This document shows, one piece after another, positions 12,278-20,557 of a DNA stretch of 29,511 nt (position 1 is the first letter of the stretch; every line of letters begins with the position of its first letter). The position numbers and the translations under genes were made by a program. Location of the stretch: positions 1-29,511 of IMG/VR virus record IMGVR_UViG_3300017779_005138, one strand, 5' to 3'. The DNA is from a virus. Under the pieces are notes generated by a model that was not told the DNA's origin, did not search any database, and saw only the letters and a program-made list of their open reading frames with translations.

Positions 12278-12915
12278 AGTATCTCATAGTTCTCGTTGTA
12301 ATTATGTTTAGCTAAACAACCCTTTTCTTTTTGTATGGTTGTAAAATGATCTTTAGCTTCAGCAATCCATGGATAATACTCTTGCAACCAAGGAAAGTTA
12401 TGTACGTTTAAGAATACATCAGTTGGACCAGCATCTGTCTTAGCTTTTTCTATCAATAGTTTTGCACCTTCCGGAGCAACCATATATGCATGAGCTCCAC
12501 CAAAATAAGGCTTATGTACTAATGGTTGTACACCAAGAGTTTTAGGTGTGTTATAGTTTCCATACGAAGGTTTTCCCATATTTATAACTTTATCAAATGA
12601 CATATTAGGCAAATCACCTGTTAAAATTGCATCATGTTCAAATATGAATACTATTTCATTTGTTGCAACTGACATTTTCCATAGATGATAATGACCTAAG
12701 AATGCAGCCACAACGCTAGAATAGTTTGAAAAGTCACTATGAAATCCAGACGTGTTGATACCTTCATTTGTTAATATAGCAGTAAGGTCGTCTTTAGGGG
12801 TAAAGCCAAAAAATTTTACTATTTCTATACCTAACTTTTTTCCAGATTCAATACACCTATCTGCCACTTGATGAGACTTTGGATTATCATGAATTGTTAT
12901 AACATGTGCGCTCAT
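12274..12915 (-). CDS. GT25-like glycosyltransferase, copy A
   Basis: 213 residues with the layout of LPS glycosyltransferases of family 25: AHVITIHDNPKSHQVADRC at the start, GHYHLWKM in the middle, then IFEHDAILTGDLP (the EHD acidic site) and AYMVAPEGAKLLIEKA with DVFLN near the end. It shares this sequence of blocks with the next gene (12912-13625) and with 22052-22744, so the three are paralogues. It overlaps both neighbours by 4 bases. Confidence 0.68.
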   Translation of the reverse strand: MSAHVITIHDNPKSHQVADRCIESGKKLGIEIVKFFGFTPKDDLTAILTNEGINTSGFHSDFSNYSSVVAAFLGHYHLWKMSVATNEIVFIFEHDAILTGDLPNMSFDKVINMGKPSYGNYNTPKTLGVQPLVHKPYFGGAHAYMVAPEGAKLLIEKAKTDAGPTDVFLNVHNFPWLQEYYPWIAEAKDHFTTIQKEKGCLAKHNYNENYEIL

Positions 12916-13625
12916 AGCGTTGTTGTACTCCGTGTTCCTTGAACTTTTGTGTAAAAATCTGTAGTTACTCCTAGTTTGGCACCAACCAATTGTTTACACA
13001 TTAACGCATCGTTTGGCCAAAGTCCATGCTCTTTAACAAGTTCTAACATCTTTTCAGCACCTTCCCTTTTAATTATGTATGCTGAATTTCCAGCTAATCC
13101 TTGAGGCACGTTAATAGAATCTATATAAGGGCATGGAATAACAGCTTCTCTATGTAATAGTACTTTATCATAAAAATCTTGAGATCTTCTGGTTGCACCT
13201 CGAGGATCGTTAATTCCTATGATACTATAATTATTATCTGTCATATCCATTCTTAGTTTTTTAGTAAAAATAGCATCGTGCTCTAATACTAGTATCGGCG
13301 ATTCTATATCAGCACAAAACTTCCATAGTTTATAATGGCTTAATGCACAGGCGATCCTTGCATCTATGTTGATCGTGTTATACGGGCTCTTTGTTAGACC
13401 TGATTTTATATCATGTTCTACTGTTTCCCATGGATAATTCCAACTTATACCATTTTCCATCATAACTGTAGCAGTATCATTTGGTGTTACTGCATTAAAC
13501 TTTTCAATAGTAAAAAAATCTGGCATTAAAGACGATGAGTGTAATCTAAAATGAGATTCTATACATTTATTAGCGGCTTGATTAGATTCTGGGTGATCTG
13601 GAATTGTAATTACAAATGCTCTCAT
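12912..13625 (-). CDS. GT25-like glycosyltransferase, copy B
   Basis: 237 residues. Same block order as its neighbour: FVITIPDHPESNQAANKC, SHYKLWKFC, VLEHDAIFTK, then SAYIIKREGAEKMLELVKEHG with NDALM. The strong similarity of the first 20 residues to copy A indicates tandem duplication. EHD is the probable metal or donor site. Cytoplasmic. Start and stop overlap adjacent genes by 4 bases (ATGA). Confidence 0.68.
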   Translation of the reverse strand: MRAFVITIPDHPESNQAANKCIESHFRLHSSSLMPDFFTIEKFNAVTPNDTATVMMENGISWNYPWETVEHDIKSGLTKSPYNTINIDARIACALSHYKLWKFCADIESPILVLEHDAIFTKKLRMDMTDNNYSIIGINDPRGATRRSQDFYDKVLLHREAVIPCPYIDSINVPQGLAGNSAYIIKREGAEKMLELVKEHGLWPNDALMCKQLVGAKLGVTTDFYTKVQGTRSTTTL

Positions 13626-14434
13626 GATGATATTGTAGTTCCTTTATTATGTGTCAAGTATTTTTGTAATGGTGATATCGCCCATACTTCATGCGATTGT
13701 CTACTAGCAATCTTATGACTTGGAAATCCTTCATTGACATGGTCAAAAGCATGACAATCTGTCCAACCATCATATATGTCAAAAATACCATCATCTTCAT
13801 ATAACTGTTTATACTTCTCCCACCAAGCGTTATAATCAGGATGCTGTGTATCCCACATTATAAATCCTGATTCCATGTGTTTATGCGGAGCTCTATTTAA
13901 ATAATGAGTAATACAACCTTCTTGTGCTAAAGATGGAAAGAAGTCTTCAGGTATCTTTTCTCTTATCACAACGTCAGCGTCAATTGATATTAAGTATCTT
14001 TCTTCTATAGTATTATAAGCTTCAATTAATGAGAAAGGTGCATGACAAAATCTAACAGCATCAAACTCATAATCGTATCCGTCCTTAAAATTTATATTAT
14101 TTTTATAGTGGTGATAATCATATACTTTAAAATGTTTCTTTATCATCTTACCACTAGATCTTTTTTGAAACTCTTTAATTTTTTCTATAGGATGAGGTAA
14201 GAATTCAACCTTTTCAGTGCTTTCGGGTAAGTTATCTCCTTCATAATAAACTCTCATAGAAGCATTATCTGGCAATAGTTCATTAGCTTGTTTAGCTAGT
14301 TGCATACCCCTGGAAATAGTTTCATCTTCAAATCTAGACCAATATCTTTTAGCTTTGTCATTAAGTTTACTAATATCGATACTACTAGCTTTTAGCGGCT
14401 TATCTAAAAATGTAGTTATTATTTTAAACTTCAT
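13622..14434 (-). CDS. Glycosyltransferase-like protein with DAD motif
   Basis: 270 residues. YLISIDADVVIREKIP supplies a D-A-D motif at the end of a hydrophobic strand, typical of GT-A nucleotide-sugar transferases. It is followed by HMESGFIMWDTQHPDY, resembling the acceptor-side block of these enzymes. The family is not certain. It overlaps the aminotransferase gene by 11 bases and the next gene by 4. Its place directly after the aminotransferase suggests it could use the amino sugar made there. Confidence 0.6.
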   Translation of the reverse strand: MKFKIITTFLDKPLKASSIDISKLNDKAKRYWSRFEDETISRGMQLAKQANELLPDNASMRVYYEGDNLPESTEKVEFLPHPIEKIKEFQKRSSGKMIKKHFKVYDYHHYKNNINFKDGYDYEFDAVRFCHAPFSLIEAYNTIEERYLISIDADVVIREKIPEDFFPSLAQEGCITHYLNRAPHKHMESGFIMWDTQHPDYNAWWEKYKQLYEDDGIFDIYDGWTDCHAFDHVNEGFPSHKIASRQSHEVWAISPLQKYLTHNKGTTISS

Positions 14435-15395
14435 TTAATAACCTTTTTACTTCATATGCTTTATCTCTAACAACATTTAGAAGTTCTCTTGGATCCACAT
14501 TAACATAAAACACAGACTCGCTCATACCTTTTGCTACATGATTTGGTACCCAATGATCAAACAGAGGTTGTTTTGATAAAGGCTTAAATGAATGACGTGC
14601 TGTAATTCCATTGCTATTTAACAACTCAACCATGGTGTCAGGTTTTGGATGTTTCATATCGTATACCCATACAGCTTTTCGATTATTAGGCATATGATAT
14701 TCTTCTGGTATTACATCATTGTATATGTCGCATATCTTATGTCTTTTAAACATGTTAATGCTATACTGTTCTAAAGATTCTAAAGCCATCGTTGCTTGAG
14801 AGTCTGGCATCCTATAATTAAAACCAATACGTTTATGATAATAATTATGTTTGTTACCAAAGCTCATGTTTTTCATGTCTTGAGCTTTTTCGATGAAGGC
14901 TTTATCATTACTTGTTATGATGCCACCTTCTTCTGCATGTATTATCTTGTTACGGTAAAAAGAAAAACAGCCTATATCGTATGTGCCTACTTCAGCACCT
15001 TGAGCCTCACACGCATCTTCAATAACTCTTAACTTATATTTCTTTGCTATATAATCAACACGATCCATGTCTACTGTACGGCCATATACATGTGTAATCA
15101 TTAATATTCTTGATCGCCATTTATTAACAGCCATGTCAAAGTGTTTTTCAACTTTATCTAAATCAATCAATAGATTTTCATCGCAATCTATAAAGACTGG
15201 AGTCAACCTTGCATAGTGTACTGCAAGACCAGAAGCATACATCGTAAAATCTGGAACTATTACTTGTGTATCATTCGGCATCTCTAAAGCTTCGATAGCC
15301 AAATGCAATGCAGCTGTTCCGGTGTTAGTGGCACATGCGTATTTAGTTCCTGTAAACTTAGCGTATTTTTCTTCTAGTTCTTGATAAGGAAACAT
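14424..15395 (-). CDS. DegT/DnrJ/EryC1/StrS-family sugar aminotransferase
   Basis: 323 residues of a fold-type I PLP enzyme. Near the N-terminus is FTGTKYACATNTGTAALHLA, the phosphate-binding turn. VIEDACEAQG (Asp127) holds the residue that contacts the PLP nitrogen. FSFYRNKIIHAEEGGIIT (Lys150) is the Schiff-base lysine followed by the EGG turn. The family converts 4- or 3-keto NDP-sugars into amino sugars. Slightly shorter than the usual 360-390 residues. The upstream SDR gene (15597-16553) looks like a 4,6-dehydratase and could supply the keto sugar, as in perosamine-type pathways. Confidence 0.85.
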   Translation of the reverse strand: MFPYQELEEKYAKFTGTKYACATNTGTAALHLAIEALEMPNDTQVIVPDFTMYASGLAVHYARLTPVFIDCDENLLIDLDKVEKHFDMAVNKWRSRILMITHVYGRTVDMDRVDYIAKKYKLRVIEDACEAQGAEVGTYDIGCFSFYRNKIIHAEEGGIITSNDKAFIEKAQDMKNMSFGNKHNYYHKRIGFNYRMPDSQATMALESLEQYSINMFKRHKICDIYNDVIPEEYHMPNNRKAVWVYDMKHPKPDTMVELLNSNGITARHSFKPLSKQPLFDHWVPNHVAKGMSESVFYVNVDPRELLNVVRDKAYEVKRLLNEV

Positions 15396-15397
15396 AG

Positions 15398-15595
15398 TTA
15401 GCCTTCTTCATGATTAAGATTAAGATAATCATCTATGCAAGTGTAAGCTTTTCCCTTTCCTAAAACAGATAGTTTAACCATTTCTTCAAAACATGGTTTA
15501 TATTCTTTGTAGTAGTTGACACCTTGACCTTCTAATGTACCATCAGGGTTTAAAGTTACCATTATTAAAATCCATCCGTATAATATTTCATTCAT
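15398..15595 (-). CDS. Small protein with hydrophobic N-terminus and Cys pair
   Basis: 65 residues: a hydrophobic start (ILYGWILIMVTL), a DGTLEGQG turn, then two cysteines about 18 residues apart (KPCFEEM, YTCIDDY). The same plan, hydrophobic strand or leader, D/G turn, Cys in a helix, second Cys near the end, occurs at 19641-19823 and 29041-29295. These may form a small paralogous family of envelope-directed, disulfide-bonded proteins. No known domain. Confidence 0.6.
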   Translation of the reverse strand: MNEILYGWILIMVTLNPDGTLEGQGVNYYKEYKPCFEEMVKLSVLGKGKAYTCIDDYLNLNHEEG

Positions 15596-15596
15596 T

Positions 15597-16553
15597 TTAC
15601 CAATCCCATTTACTTCCGTTTTGCTTATAATAATTTATAGTTTTTTTAACTGCGTCCTCCATACATACCTGAGGCCTAGTACTTATCGCGCCATACAACT
15701 TTGTGTTATCTGATTGAAGATGCCATATCTCCCATGGTCTAACCTTTGACTCATCAACTTCAATATCAATAGAATTATGACCCATGATTTTGCCAACCAT
15801 TTCTGCTAAGTCATATATCTTGATGCCATCTTCACTTCCCATATTATATACTTCACCCCACTTACCATTCTCTAATAAGTCAACTGCCATTCTTACAGCA
15901 TCACCTGCGTATTGGAAATCTCTAAATGAGTTATTACCTAATCGAACAGTGCTTGATTCTGATAACTGAGATATTATTTCAGGTAAAACATATTCGTGCG
16001 TTTCTCTTTCACCGATACAATTAAACTGTCTCATAGCGATAGCGTTAAGACCTGATTCCTTATGGCGTACTTGAACTAAACCATCTGCTGCAAGTTTTGA
16101 TACTCCGTAAGTTGAGTGAGGTTCTACTGGATCTGATTCTTTTATCTTTCCAGTCATATTACCATATATCTCTGCAGATGAAACTTGTAATAAACCTTTG
16201 ATGTTAACTTCTTCGCAAGCCGTAATTACTCTTAAAACCGAAGTTGCATTAATCTCAAAGAAGTGCATTGGCCTATTAAACCCTTCAGGAATATAGGGCT
16301 CTGCTGCATAATTAAAAACCCAATCTATATCATGAGCTTTGAAGAATGTAACTAACATTCTCCATTGTTGATTAATATCCCAATCTTCAAATAAAGCTTT
16401 TTCATGAATATGTTTCACAGAACCAGATACTAGATTATCAACGACTAATACTTTACAATTTCGTTCTTCTATAAGATAGTCAACGAGATGAGATCCTAAA
16501 AAACCTGCTCCACCTATGACACAGACATTAGCATCTCTTATTTCTCTATTCAT
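15597..16553 (-). CDS. NDP-sugar 4,6-dehydratase/epimerase (extended SDR)
   Basis: 318 residues from ATG 16551-16553, where GGAG lies 5-6 bases upstream. A longer frame to 16628 would overlap the upstream gene for 83 bases. Visible are the NAD site GGAGFLGS (14-21), SSAEIYG (125-131), and the catalytic YGVSK (Tyr149, Lys153). MRQFNCIGERETHEYVLPEI and the late RPWEIWHLQSDNTK (quoted in parts) match GDP-mannose or dTDP-glucose 4,6-dehydratases. The Glu in SSAE favours a dehydratase over a simple epimerase. It would feed a keto sugar to the DegT aminotransferase just downstream. Confidence 0.82.
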   Translation of the reverse strand: MNREIRDANVCVIGGAGFLGSHLVDYLIEERNCKVLVVDNLVSGSVKHIHEKALFEDWDINQQWRMLVTFFKAHDIDWVFNYAAEPYIPEGFNRPMHFFEINATSVLRVITACEEVNIKGLLQVSSAEIYGNMTGKIKESDPVEPHSTYGVSKLAADGLVQVRHKESGLNAIAMRQFNCIGERETHEYVLPEIISQLSESSTVRLGNNSFRDFQYAGDAVRMAVDLLENGKWGEVYNMGSEDGIKIYDLAEMVGKIMGHNSIDIEVDESKVRPWEIWHLQSDNTKLYGAISTRPQVCMEDAVKKTINYYKQNGSKWDW

Positions 16554-16842
16554 GTTCTCCACCGTTGCCTCTTCCATTATATCCATCAAATATTTGAGGT
16601 TTTCTCTTTGCTGTTTCAAAAGTTGCAACTGTAACTACTACAGCAGCTATTATACACAAGTGTGCGACCACTGAAAATCCCCATATCCACATACTACCGT
16701 ATGCAAGTGCAAAACTACTCGCCCACGTCCACGCAAGTATTTGTAAAATCATATGTCTTGCTTGTAAGCTTGGAATATTTCGCAGTGGATTATGATCTGC
16801 ATTCATTAACGTATTCCACATATTGTAAATTGCTTCTCTCAT
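16546..16842 (-). CDS. Small multi-pass membrane protein, function unknown
   Basis: 98 residues with two hydrophobic helices, roughly residues 31-54 (MILQILAWTWASSFALAYG) and 55-73 (FSVVAHLCIIAAVVVTVATF), followed by a basic, Gly-rich tail. It overlaps both SDR genes by a few bases. A membrane protein placed between two sugar-nucleotide enzymes could anchor or export glycan intermediates, but no family is recognised. Confidence 0.65.
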   Translation of the reverse strand: MREAIYNMWNTLMNADHNPLRNIPSLQARHMILQILAWTWASSFALAYGSMWIWGFSVVAHLCIIAAVVVTVATFETAKRKPQIFDGYNGRGNGGEHE

Positions 16843-17702
16843 TTTTCATATTCAAGTGCATCTCTGCACATGTCCTCTAATGTTTGGGTTTCTTTAAAAA
16901 ATCTTGATTCTAAAGGGATAGTTGAAACTGGAATATCTCCTGGTCTTCTTTCTTTAGACATAACTAAAAACTCTTTACCAGATACCTTCTTCATAGTATC
17001 TATTACTTCTTTAACTGTAACTCCATGTTTGGATCCTAAGCACTCTACTTTGTTAGTAGCATCTGCTTCAGTTATCCTCACTATACCATCTACTATATCT
17101 TTGATATGTGTGTAATTTCTAACACATGTACCATCTCGAGTATCATAATCTGTACCAAATAATGGCATAAATGGGTGATCGTTACCCATTGAATTTGCAA
17201 CTCTTGCAGCTTTTCTTATAAGATGGCTTATTTCATCGTCAAACTTATAAAAACCATTGTTGCCGCTTACATTATAAAATCTTACTAAACTATATTTGTC
17301 ATAAAATTGTTGAGTTATAAGTTCTCCGCCCCATTTTGTAGCTGCATATGCATTTGAGCCAGGATTAAAAGCTGATCCAGTTGAACAGTATATAAAATGC
17401 CAACAAGGAAAAGCTTCGATAATTTTTTTTGTGCCATTAACGTTAGTATCATAATAATCCCATGGTTCATCAACAGATGGGCCTACCTTTGTCTTTGCTG
17501 CTACGTGCACAACCTTATCTACGTTATGATATTTTCCGCTTATTGTTCTGATATCAAAGTTTATGTATTCATCACACCACATTGATATATCATTTTGATT
17601 GTCATTATAATCTGTTGCAAGAATCCAATGGCCTTTTTCTTTTAGTGCTTTACATATATGCGCACCAATATAACCAGTAGCTCCTGTTACCAATATTTTC
17701 AT
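16839..17702 (-). CDS. NAD-dependent NDP-sugar epimerase (GalE-like SDR)
   Basis: 287 residues. VTGATGYIGAHI (5-16) is the NAD-binding glycine motif. YCSTGSAF and NAYAATKWGGE give the catalytic Tyr119 and Lys123. The ends IKDIVDGIVRI and NKVECLGSKHGVTVKEV match UDP-glucose 4-epimerase-type enzymes. Slightly short for GalE (about 330). Its ATG overlaps the TGA of the 30-residue peptide (ATGA), so translation is coupled. Exact substrate unknown. Confidence 0.8.
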   Translation of the reverse strand: MKILVTGATGYIGAHICKALKEKGHWILATDYNDNQNDISMWCDEYINFDIRTISGKYHNVDKVVHVAAKTKVGPSVDEPWDYYDTNVNGTKKIIEAFPCWHFIYCSTGSAFNPGSNAYAATKWGGELITQQFYDKYSLVRFYNVSGNNGFYKFDDEISHLIRKAARVANSMGNDHPFMPLFGTDYDTRDGTCVRNYTHIKDIVDGIVRITEADATNKVECLGSKHGVTVKEVIDTMKKVSGKEFLVMSKERRPGDIPVSTIPLESRFFKETQTLEDMCRDALEYEK

Positions 17703-17791
17703 TGTATAAACAAACTAACAATGAAATTAAGCATAACAGTACCAACAACCATAGCAGTCATCATAATGAATAGTGTTTGTCCTTCAGTCAT
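17699..17791 (-). CDS. 30-residue membrane micropeptide
   Basis: ATG 17789-17791 behind a clean GGAG site and directly after the promoter at 17812-17840. Product: MTEGQTLFIMMTAMVVGTVM followed by LNFIVSLFIQ, one hydrophobic helix. The TGA overlaps the epimerase ATG. The arrangement of promoter, good ribosome site, one-helix peptide and coupled gene repeats that at 4200-4342. Translation is likely. Function unknown, possibly a coupling leader. Confidence 0.6.
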   Translation of the reverse strand: MTEGQTLFIMMTAMVVGTVMLNFIVSLFIQ

Positions 17792-17811
17792 TTAAATCTC
17801 CTTTTTATCCT

Positions 17812-17840
17812 ATTATACCATATTTGATATTATTTGTAAA
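17812..17840 (-). promoter_or_regulatory. Promoter inside the glycan module (TTTACA, 17 bp, TATAAT)
   Basis: TTTACA (17835-17840) and TATAAT (17812-17817) with a 17-bp spacer and GG before the -10. It overlaps the 3' end of the FkbM methyltransferase gene and faces the 30-residue peptide and the genes to 10917. It is the only clear promoter I see within the 15-kb module. Confidence 0.7.
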
Positions 17841-18513
17841 TAGGTAAAAGGATAATATTATTCTCTGGACCAGGTATTTCTGTGTATGTGGCTTCTAAAA
17901 TGCCCCATAAGTCTTTAGATTCTTTCAATTGACCTTTACCGTATTTTTCTTCCCATGCTTTTTGTTCTTCTCCATATTCTATATAGATCACAGGCATACA
18001 CTTTGATATGGTACCAAGGCAACCTTCTAGCACTAACCTATCTGGACCATCTACATCTATCTTTATAAGATCAACATTATCAACTTCTAAGTCATCTATC
18101 GCATATGCAGGAACGTTACCAGATTCAGTATTTATTACAGTCTTTCCGCCTCTAGTAATACTACCGCTTTTGTTCATAGCAGCAAAGTTATATACAGACG
18201 CTCTGGACATATCAACATTATAAGATATTCCTTTGAAATGATATTCTCGCATTTCAATCATATGAACATGTTGAAATCCTATCTTATGGAGTGCCATTCC
18301 AAAAGATCCCCATCTACATCCTACATCAATGGCGTTTCGTGTATTGGCTAAGTGTTCTTTAATTGCTGCAACTTGAATCTCAGCATCATTAGTTTTGTAT
18401 TGACCCAAAGTGCCTCGAGGATCGTGTAGTTTATCTGAGTTCAATAACCAATTATTATCGTATCTTTCTTGTGACCAATCGTTTGACTCAAACTTATATG
18501 GTTCTGGTTTCAT
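17830..18513 (-). CDS. FkbM-family methyltransferase
   Basis: 227 residues. AIDVGCRWGSFGMAL is the SAM-binding motif I. VDLIKIDVDGPDRLVLEG is the FkbM signature (family VDLIKIDVEGxE), here with Asp in place of Glu. IYIEYGEEQKA follows. FkbM enzymes O-methylate sugars and other small hydroxyl groups, and are common in capsule and phage glycan clusters. GGAG lies 8 bases before the ATG. The start overlaps the upstream gene by 20 bases. It likely caps a sugar of the glycan. Confidence 0.8.
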   Translation of the reverse strand: MKPEPYKFESNDWSQERYDNNWLLNSDKLHDPRGTLGQYKTNDAEIQVAAIKEHLANTRNAIDVGCRWGSFGMALHKIGFQHVHMIEMREYHFKGISYNVDMSRASVYNFAAMNKSGSITRGGKTVINTESGNVPAYAIDDLEVDNVDLIKIDVDGPDRLVLEGCLGTISKCMPVIYIEYGEEQKAWEEKYGKGQLKESKDLWGILEATYTEIPGPENNIILLPIYK

Positions 18514-19198
18514 TTACAGTTCTCCATGTTTTAAGAGGATTAAAACAGCCAGTGCCAATACTTATATGATCAGCACCTAAGTCTTTATAATATTCTGCGT
18601 GCCAAGCTTCTTTTATCCCACCACCAGCGATAACTTCTACATTTTTATATTGTGATTTTAGATATGTAATAATCTTTCGAGTATGCGGAAGTAATATAGC
18701 TCCGCTTAATCCACCCTTATCAGTTGGTAAAGTGTTACTTGCATGAATCTGCGTAAATCCCATATCAACGATTTTATCTAATAATGCATATGATGAAGTT
18801 GGTGGTACTTTTACTATACACCATTTTCTTTTTTTAACTGGCCATAAATCAAAACCTTTGAAATCGGTGGTATCTTGATGAACGTCTAAGTTAGGGCAAC
18901 TGATATTAAGCTCTATATTCTGGCTTTCTGGTACGATTGATTCTAAATTTATCCAATCATATTGATCTATTGCTGCAATACTCAATACTTCGTTAAAGTT
19001 TGTACGTTGTATTCCATATTCTATCCCACGATTTCTTAGGCCAATCTTATTTCTCCAGCCGTTTCTTGTGTATCTTAAAGTTTTTATTATTTGTTTTAGC
19101 AATCCAGGCCTTGGTTTGTATGTCCAAGTTCCAGTAACACTTACAGCATTTTTAAATTTTAAATAGTTTCCAAAGGGTGCTGATATAAAAGTCGTCAT
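18494..19198 (-). CDS. Dihydroorotate dehydrogenase-like FMN protein
   Basis: 234 residues, short against 310-340 for PyrD. Blocks of the family appear in order: KIGLRNRGIEYG (51-62), ELNISCPN (96-103), VKVPPTSSYALLDKI (129-143), IHASNT (151-156), GGLSGAILLPHTRKI (162-176), VIAGGGIKEAW (189-199) and HISIGTGCF (211-219). Together these outline an FMN TIM barrel. Class 1 and 2 enzymes oxidise dihydroorotate to orotate in pyrimidine synthesis. The usual catalytic Ser/Cys loop is hard to place in this shortened version, so activity is unproven. Its site among glycan genes is unusual. It overlaps the FkbM gene by 20 bases. Confidence 0.75.
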   Translation of the reverse strand: MTTFISAPFGNYLKFKNAVSVTGTWTYKPRPGLLKQIIKTLRYTRNGWRNKIGLRNRGIEYGIQRTNFNEVLSIAAIDQYDWINLESIVPESQNIELNISCPNLDVHQDTTDFKGFDLWPVKKRKWCIVKVPPTSSYALLDKIVDMGFTQIHASNTLPTDKGGLSGAILLPHTRKIITYLKSQYKNVEVIAGGGIKEAWHAEYYKDLGADHISIGTGCFNPLKTWRTVNETRTI

Positions 19199-19392
19199 TA
19201 TTTTTTAATTTTTTTAACAATAGGATCCATCCAAGTTACTTTATGTTCACCCGTTATAGTCATACTACCACCATAAGTTTCATGTGAATTAGATATCCAA
19301 GAGTTCTTGATATTACGTAACAACCACATATAGATTGGAACAATTATAATTGTTACGATTAAACATATTATTGTAAATATTTCAAAAGTCAT
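19198..19392 (-). CDS. Small single-pass membrane protein
   Basis: 64 residues: one strongly hydrophobic helix near the N-terminus (IFTIICLIVTIIIVPIYMWL), then a Ser/Thr-rich soluble part ending in basic VKKIKK. No known family. It overlaps the zf-CHCC gene by 11 bases and the DHODH-like gene by 1 (TAATG). Confidence 0.6.
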   Translation of the reverse strand: MTFEIFTIICLIVTIIIVPIYMWLLRNIKNSWISNSHETYGGSMTITGEHKVTWMDPIVKKIKK

Positions 19393-19639
19393 TGTCTAAT
19401 CCGTCCTTTGTGTAAGTTGTGCCATTAAAGTGCTTATCCATCTTTTCTTTTTCTGTAAGTTCTTTTCTCATAAACATAATATCACAATAACCGCATTGCA
19501 CATAGCCGTCATCTGGTACAGTATACCAAACTTTTGGATGTTCTCCATTTCCATTACACGAAATTCTATCGCTATCTACATAAACAACTGTCTGTATATT
19601 AGGTTCTTTTTTACCTTTTCCCCAGTTCCATATTCCCAT
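19382..19639 (-). CDS. zf-CHCC zinc-finger protein (NDUFS6-like)
   Basis: 85 residues. ISCNGNGEHPKVWY and GYVQCGYCDIMF give Cys28, His34, Cys49 and Cys52, the zf-CHCC pattern of PF10276. That domain is typical of small alphaproteobacterial proteins and of mitochondrial complex I subunit NDUFS6. The phage copy adds about 25 residues at each side. In alphaproteobacteria its role is poorly defined, perhaps in complex I assembly or zinc handling. It suggests an alphaproteobacterial host. It sits between a membrane gene and a 60-residue gene in the glycan module. Confidence 0.78.
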   Translation of the reverse strand: MGIWNWGKGKKEPNIQTVVYVDSDRISCNGNGEHPKVWYTVPDDGYVQCGYCDIMFMRKELTEKEKMDKHFNGTTYTKDGLDNDF

Positions 19640-19640
19640 T

Positions 19641-19823
19641 TTATTCCTCGATCTTATCTCTTACAAGTGGTTTACACCATGCCGAATAATTGAGAATCAA
19701 GTTCGTCTTTTGGTTATTAATTTTTTCAGCATACCATTTACATTTATCCATATTAGGATGGACTATCTCACCTTCAGCCTGATCACCATTCATTATCGTT
19801 AATATGAATACTAATTCTTTCAT
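19641..19823 (-). CDS. Small Cys-pair protein with hydrophobic N-terminus
   Basis: 60 residues: hydrophobic start (LVFILTIMNGDQAEGE), then NMDKCKWYAEK and YSAWCKPL with the two cysteines. The plan matches 15398-15595 and 29041-29295. Overlaps the preceding glycosyltransferase gene by 4 bases. Function unknown. Confidence 0.6.
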   Translation of the reverse strand: MKELVFILTIMNGDQAEGEIVHPNMDKCKWYAEKINNQKTNLILNYSAWCKPLVRDKIEE

Positions 19824-20557
19824 TTTATAATATGAGTCTGTCTTATCAAGTATTTTCTTCCTTGAGCTCCAGCAAAATGTACAAAAGATGCACTCTCAAA
19901 AGATTCTTTATGTAGTCCTACCATAAAATTCCATTTATAAGGCAACGTATAAGCTAATGGTATATTTTGGGATCTCCAATGATTCATATATGATTGATCT
20001 GTGTGTCTACCTCCAGGAGGCCTAGCTTTAGTTTTAATTGCTTCTGTGATGTATCTATTTAAACTTTTTCCAGCTTCTTTATCTACCATCTGCACACCAC
20101 CATTTATAAACTTTCCAAATGGCAAATTCATTTGACTTGCAGTTCCGCGATAATCTTTCCCTAAGTCTTCTACACCGTGATGTCCCTTTGCTTCTGGTAA
20201 TGGATCAGCCCATGGCGTAGCCCATATGTCGTTATCCAATACTACAATTCTGTCATAGGTATCATCACCCATAGCTAAGTATCTGATGAGAGTTGAACAC
20301 TTATTTTTCCCTCCCTTTGAGAAGTCATAGTCTTCACCTTTTGAACTATAGTTGAAGTATGTTATGTCTAAATCTTTGGGATATTCTGTTATCTTTTTGT
20401 AATCATATCCATGCTTTTCGCAATATCTTTCTACTGTAGGAACTAAATGAGATTTCATTATCTTAGCTCCTTCTACTGCATCAGCAGTTTGGTCTCCGCC
20501 ATAGATATATCCTGGAGTGTTACCTACTTCGACTTGTATTATAAGAGTTTTTTGCAT
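19820..20557 (-). CDS. GT-A-type glycosyltransferase with DND motif
   Basis: 245 residues. YDRIVVLDNDIWATPWADP has a D-N-D at the end of a hydrophobic strand, the GT-A metal site. FINGGVQMVDKEAG matches the later ligand block of GT8-like enzymes, and SFVHFAGAQGRKYL the C-terminal His region. Similar in plan to 25218-26003. It overlaps both neighbours. The acceptor is unknown. Confidence 0.68.
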   Translation of the reverse strand: MQKTLIIQVEVGNTPGYIYGGDQTADAVEGAKIMKSHLVPTVERYCEKHGYDYKKITEYPKDLDITYFNYSSKGEDYDFSKGGKNKCSTLIRYLAMGDDTYDRIVVLDNDIWATPWADPLPEAKGHHGVEDLGKDYRGTASQMNLPFGKFINGGVQMVDKEAGKSLNRYITEAIKTKARPPGGRHTDQSYMNHWRSQNIPLAYTLPYKWNFMVGLHKESFESASFVHFAGAQGRKYLIRQTHIIK

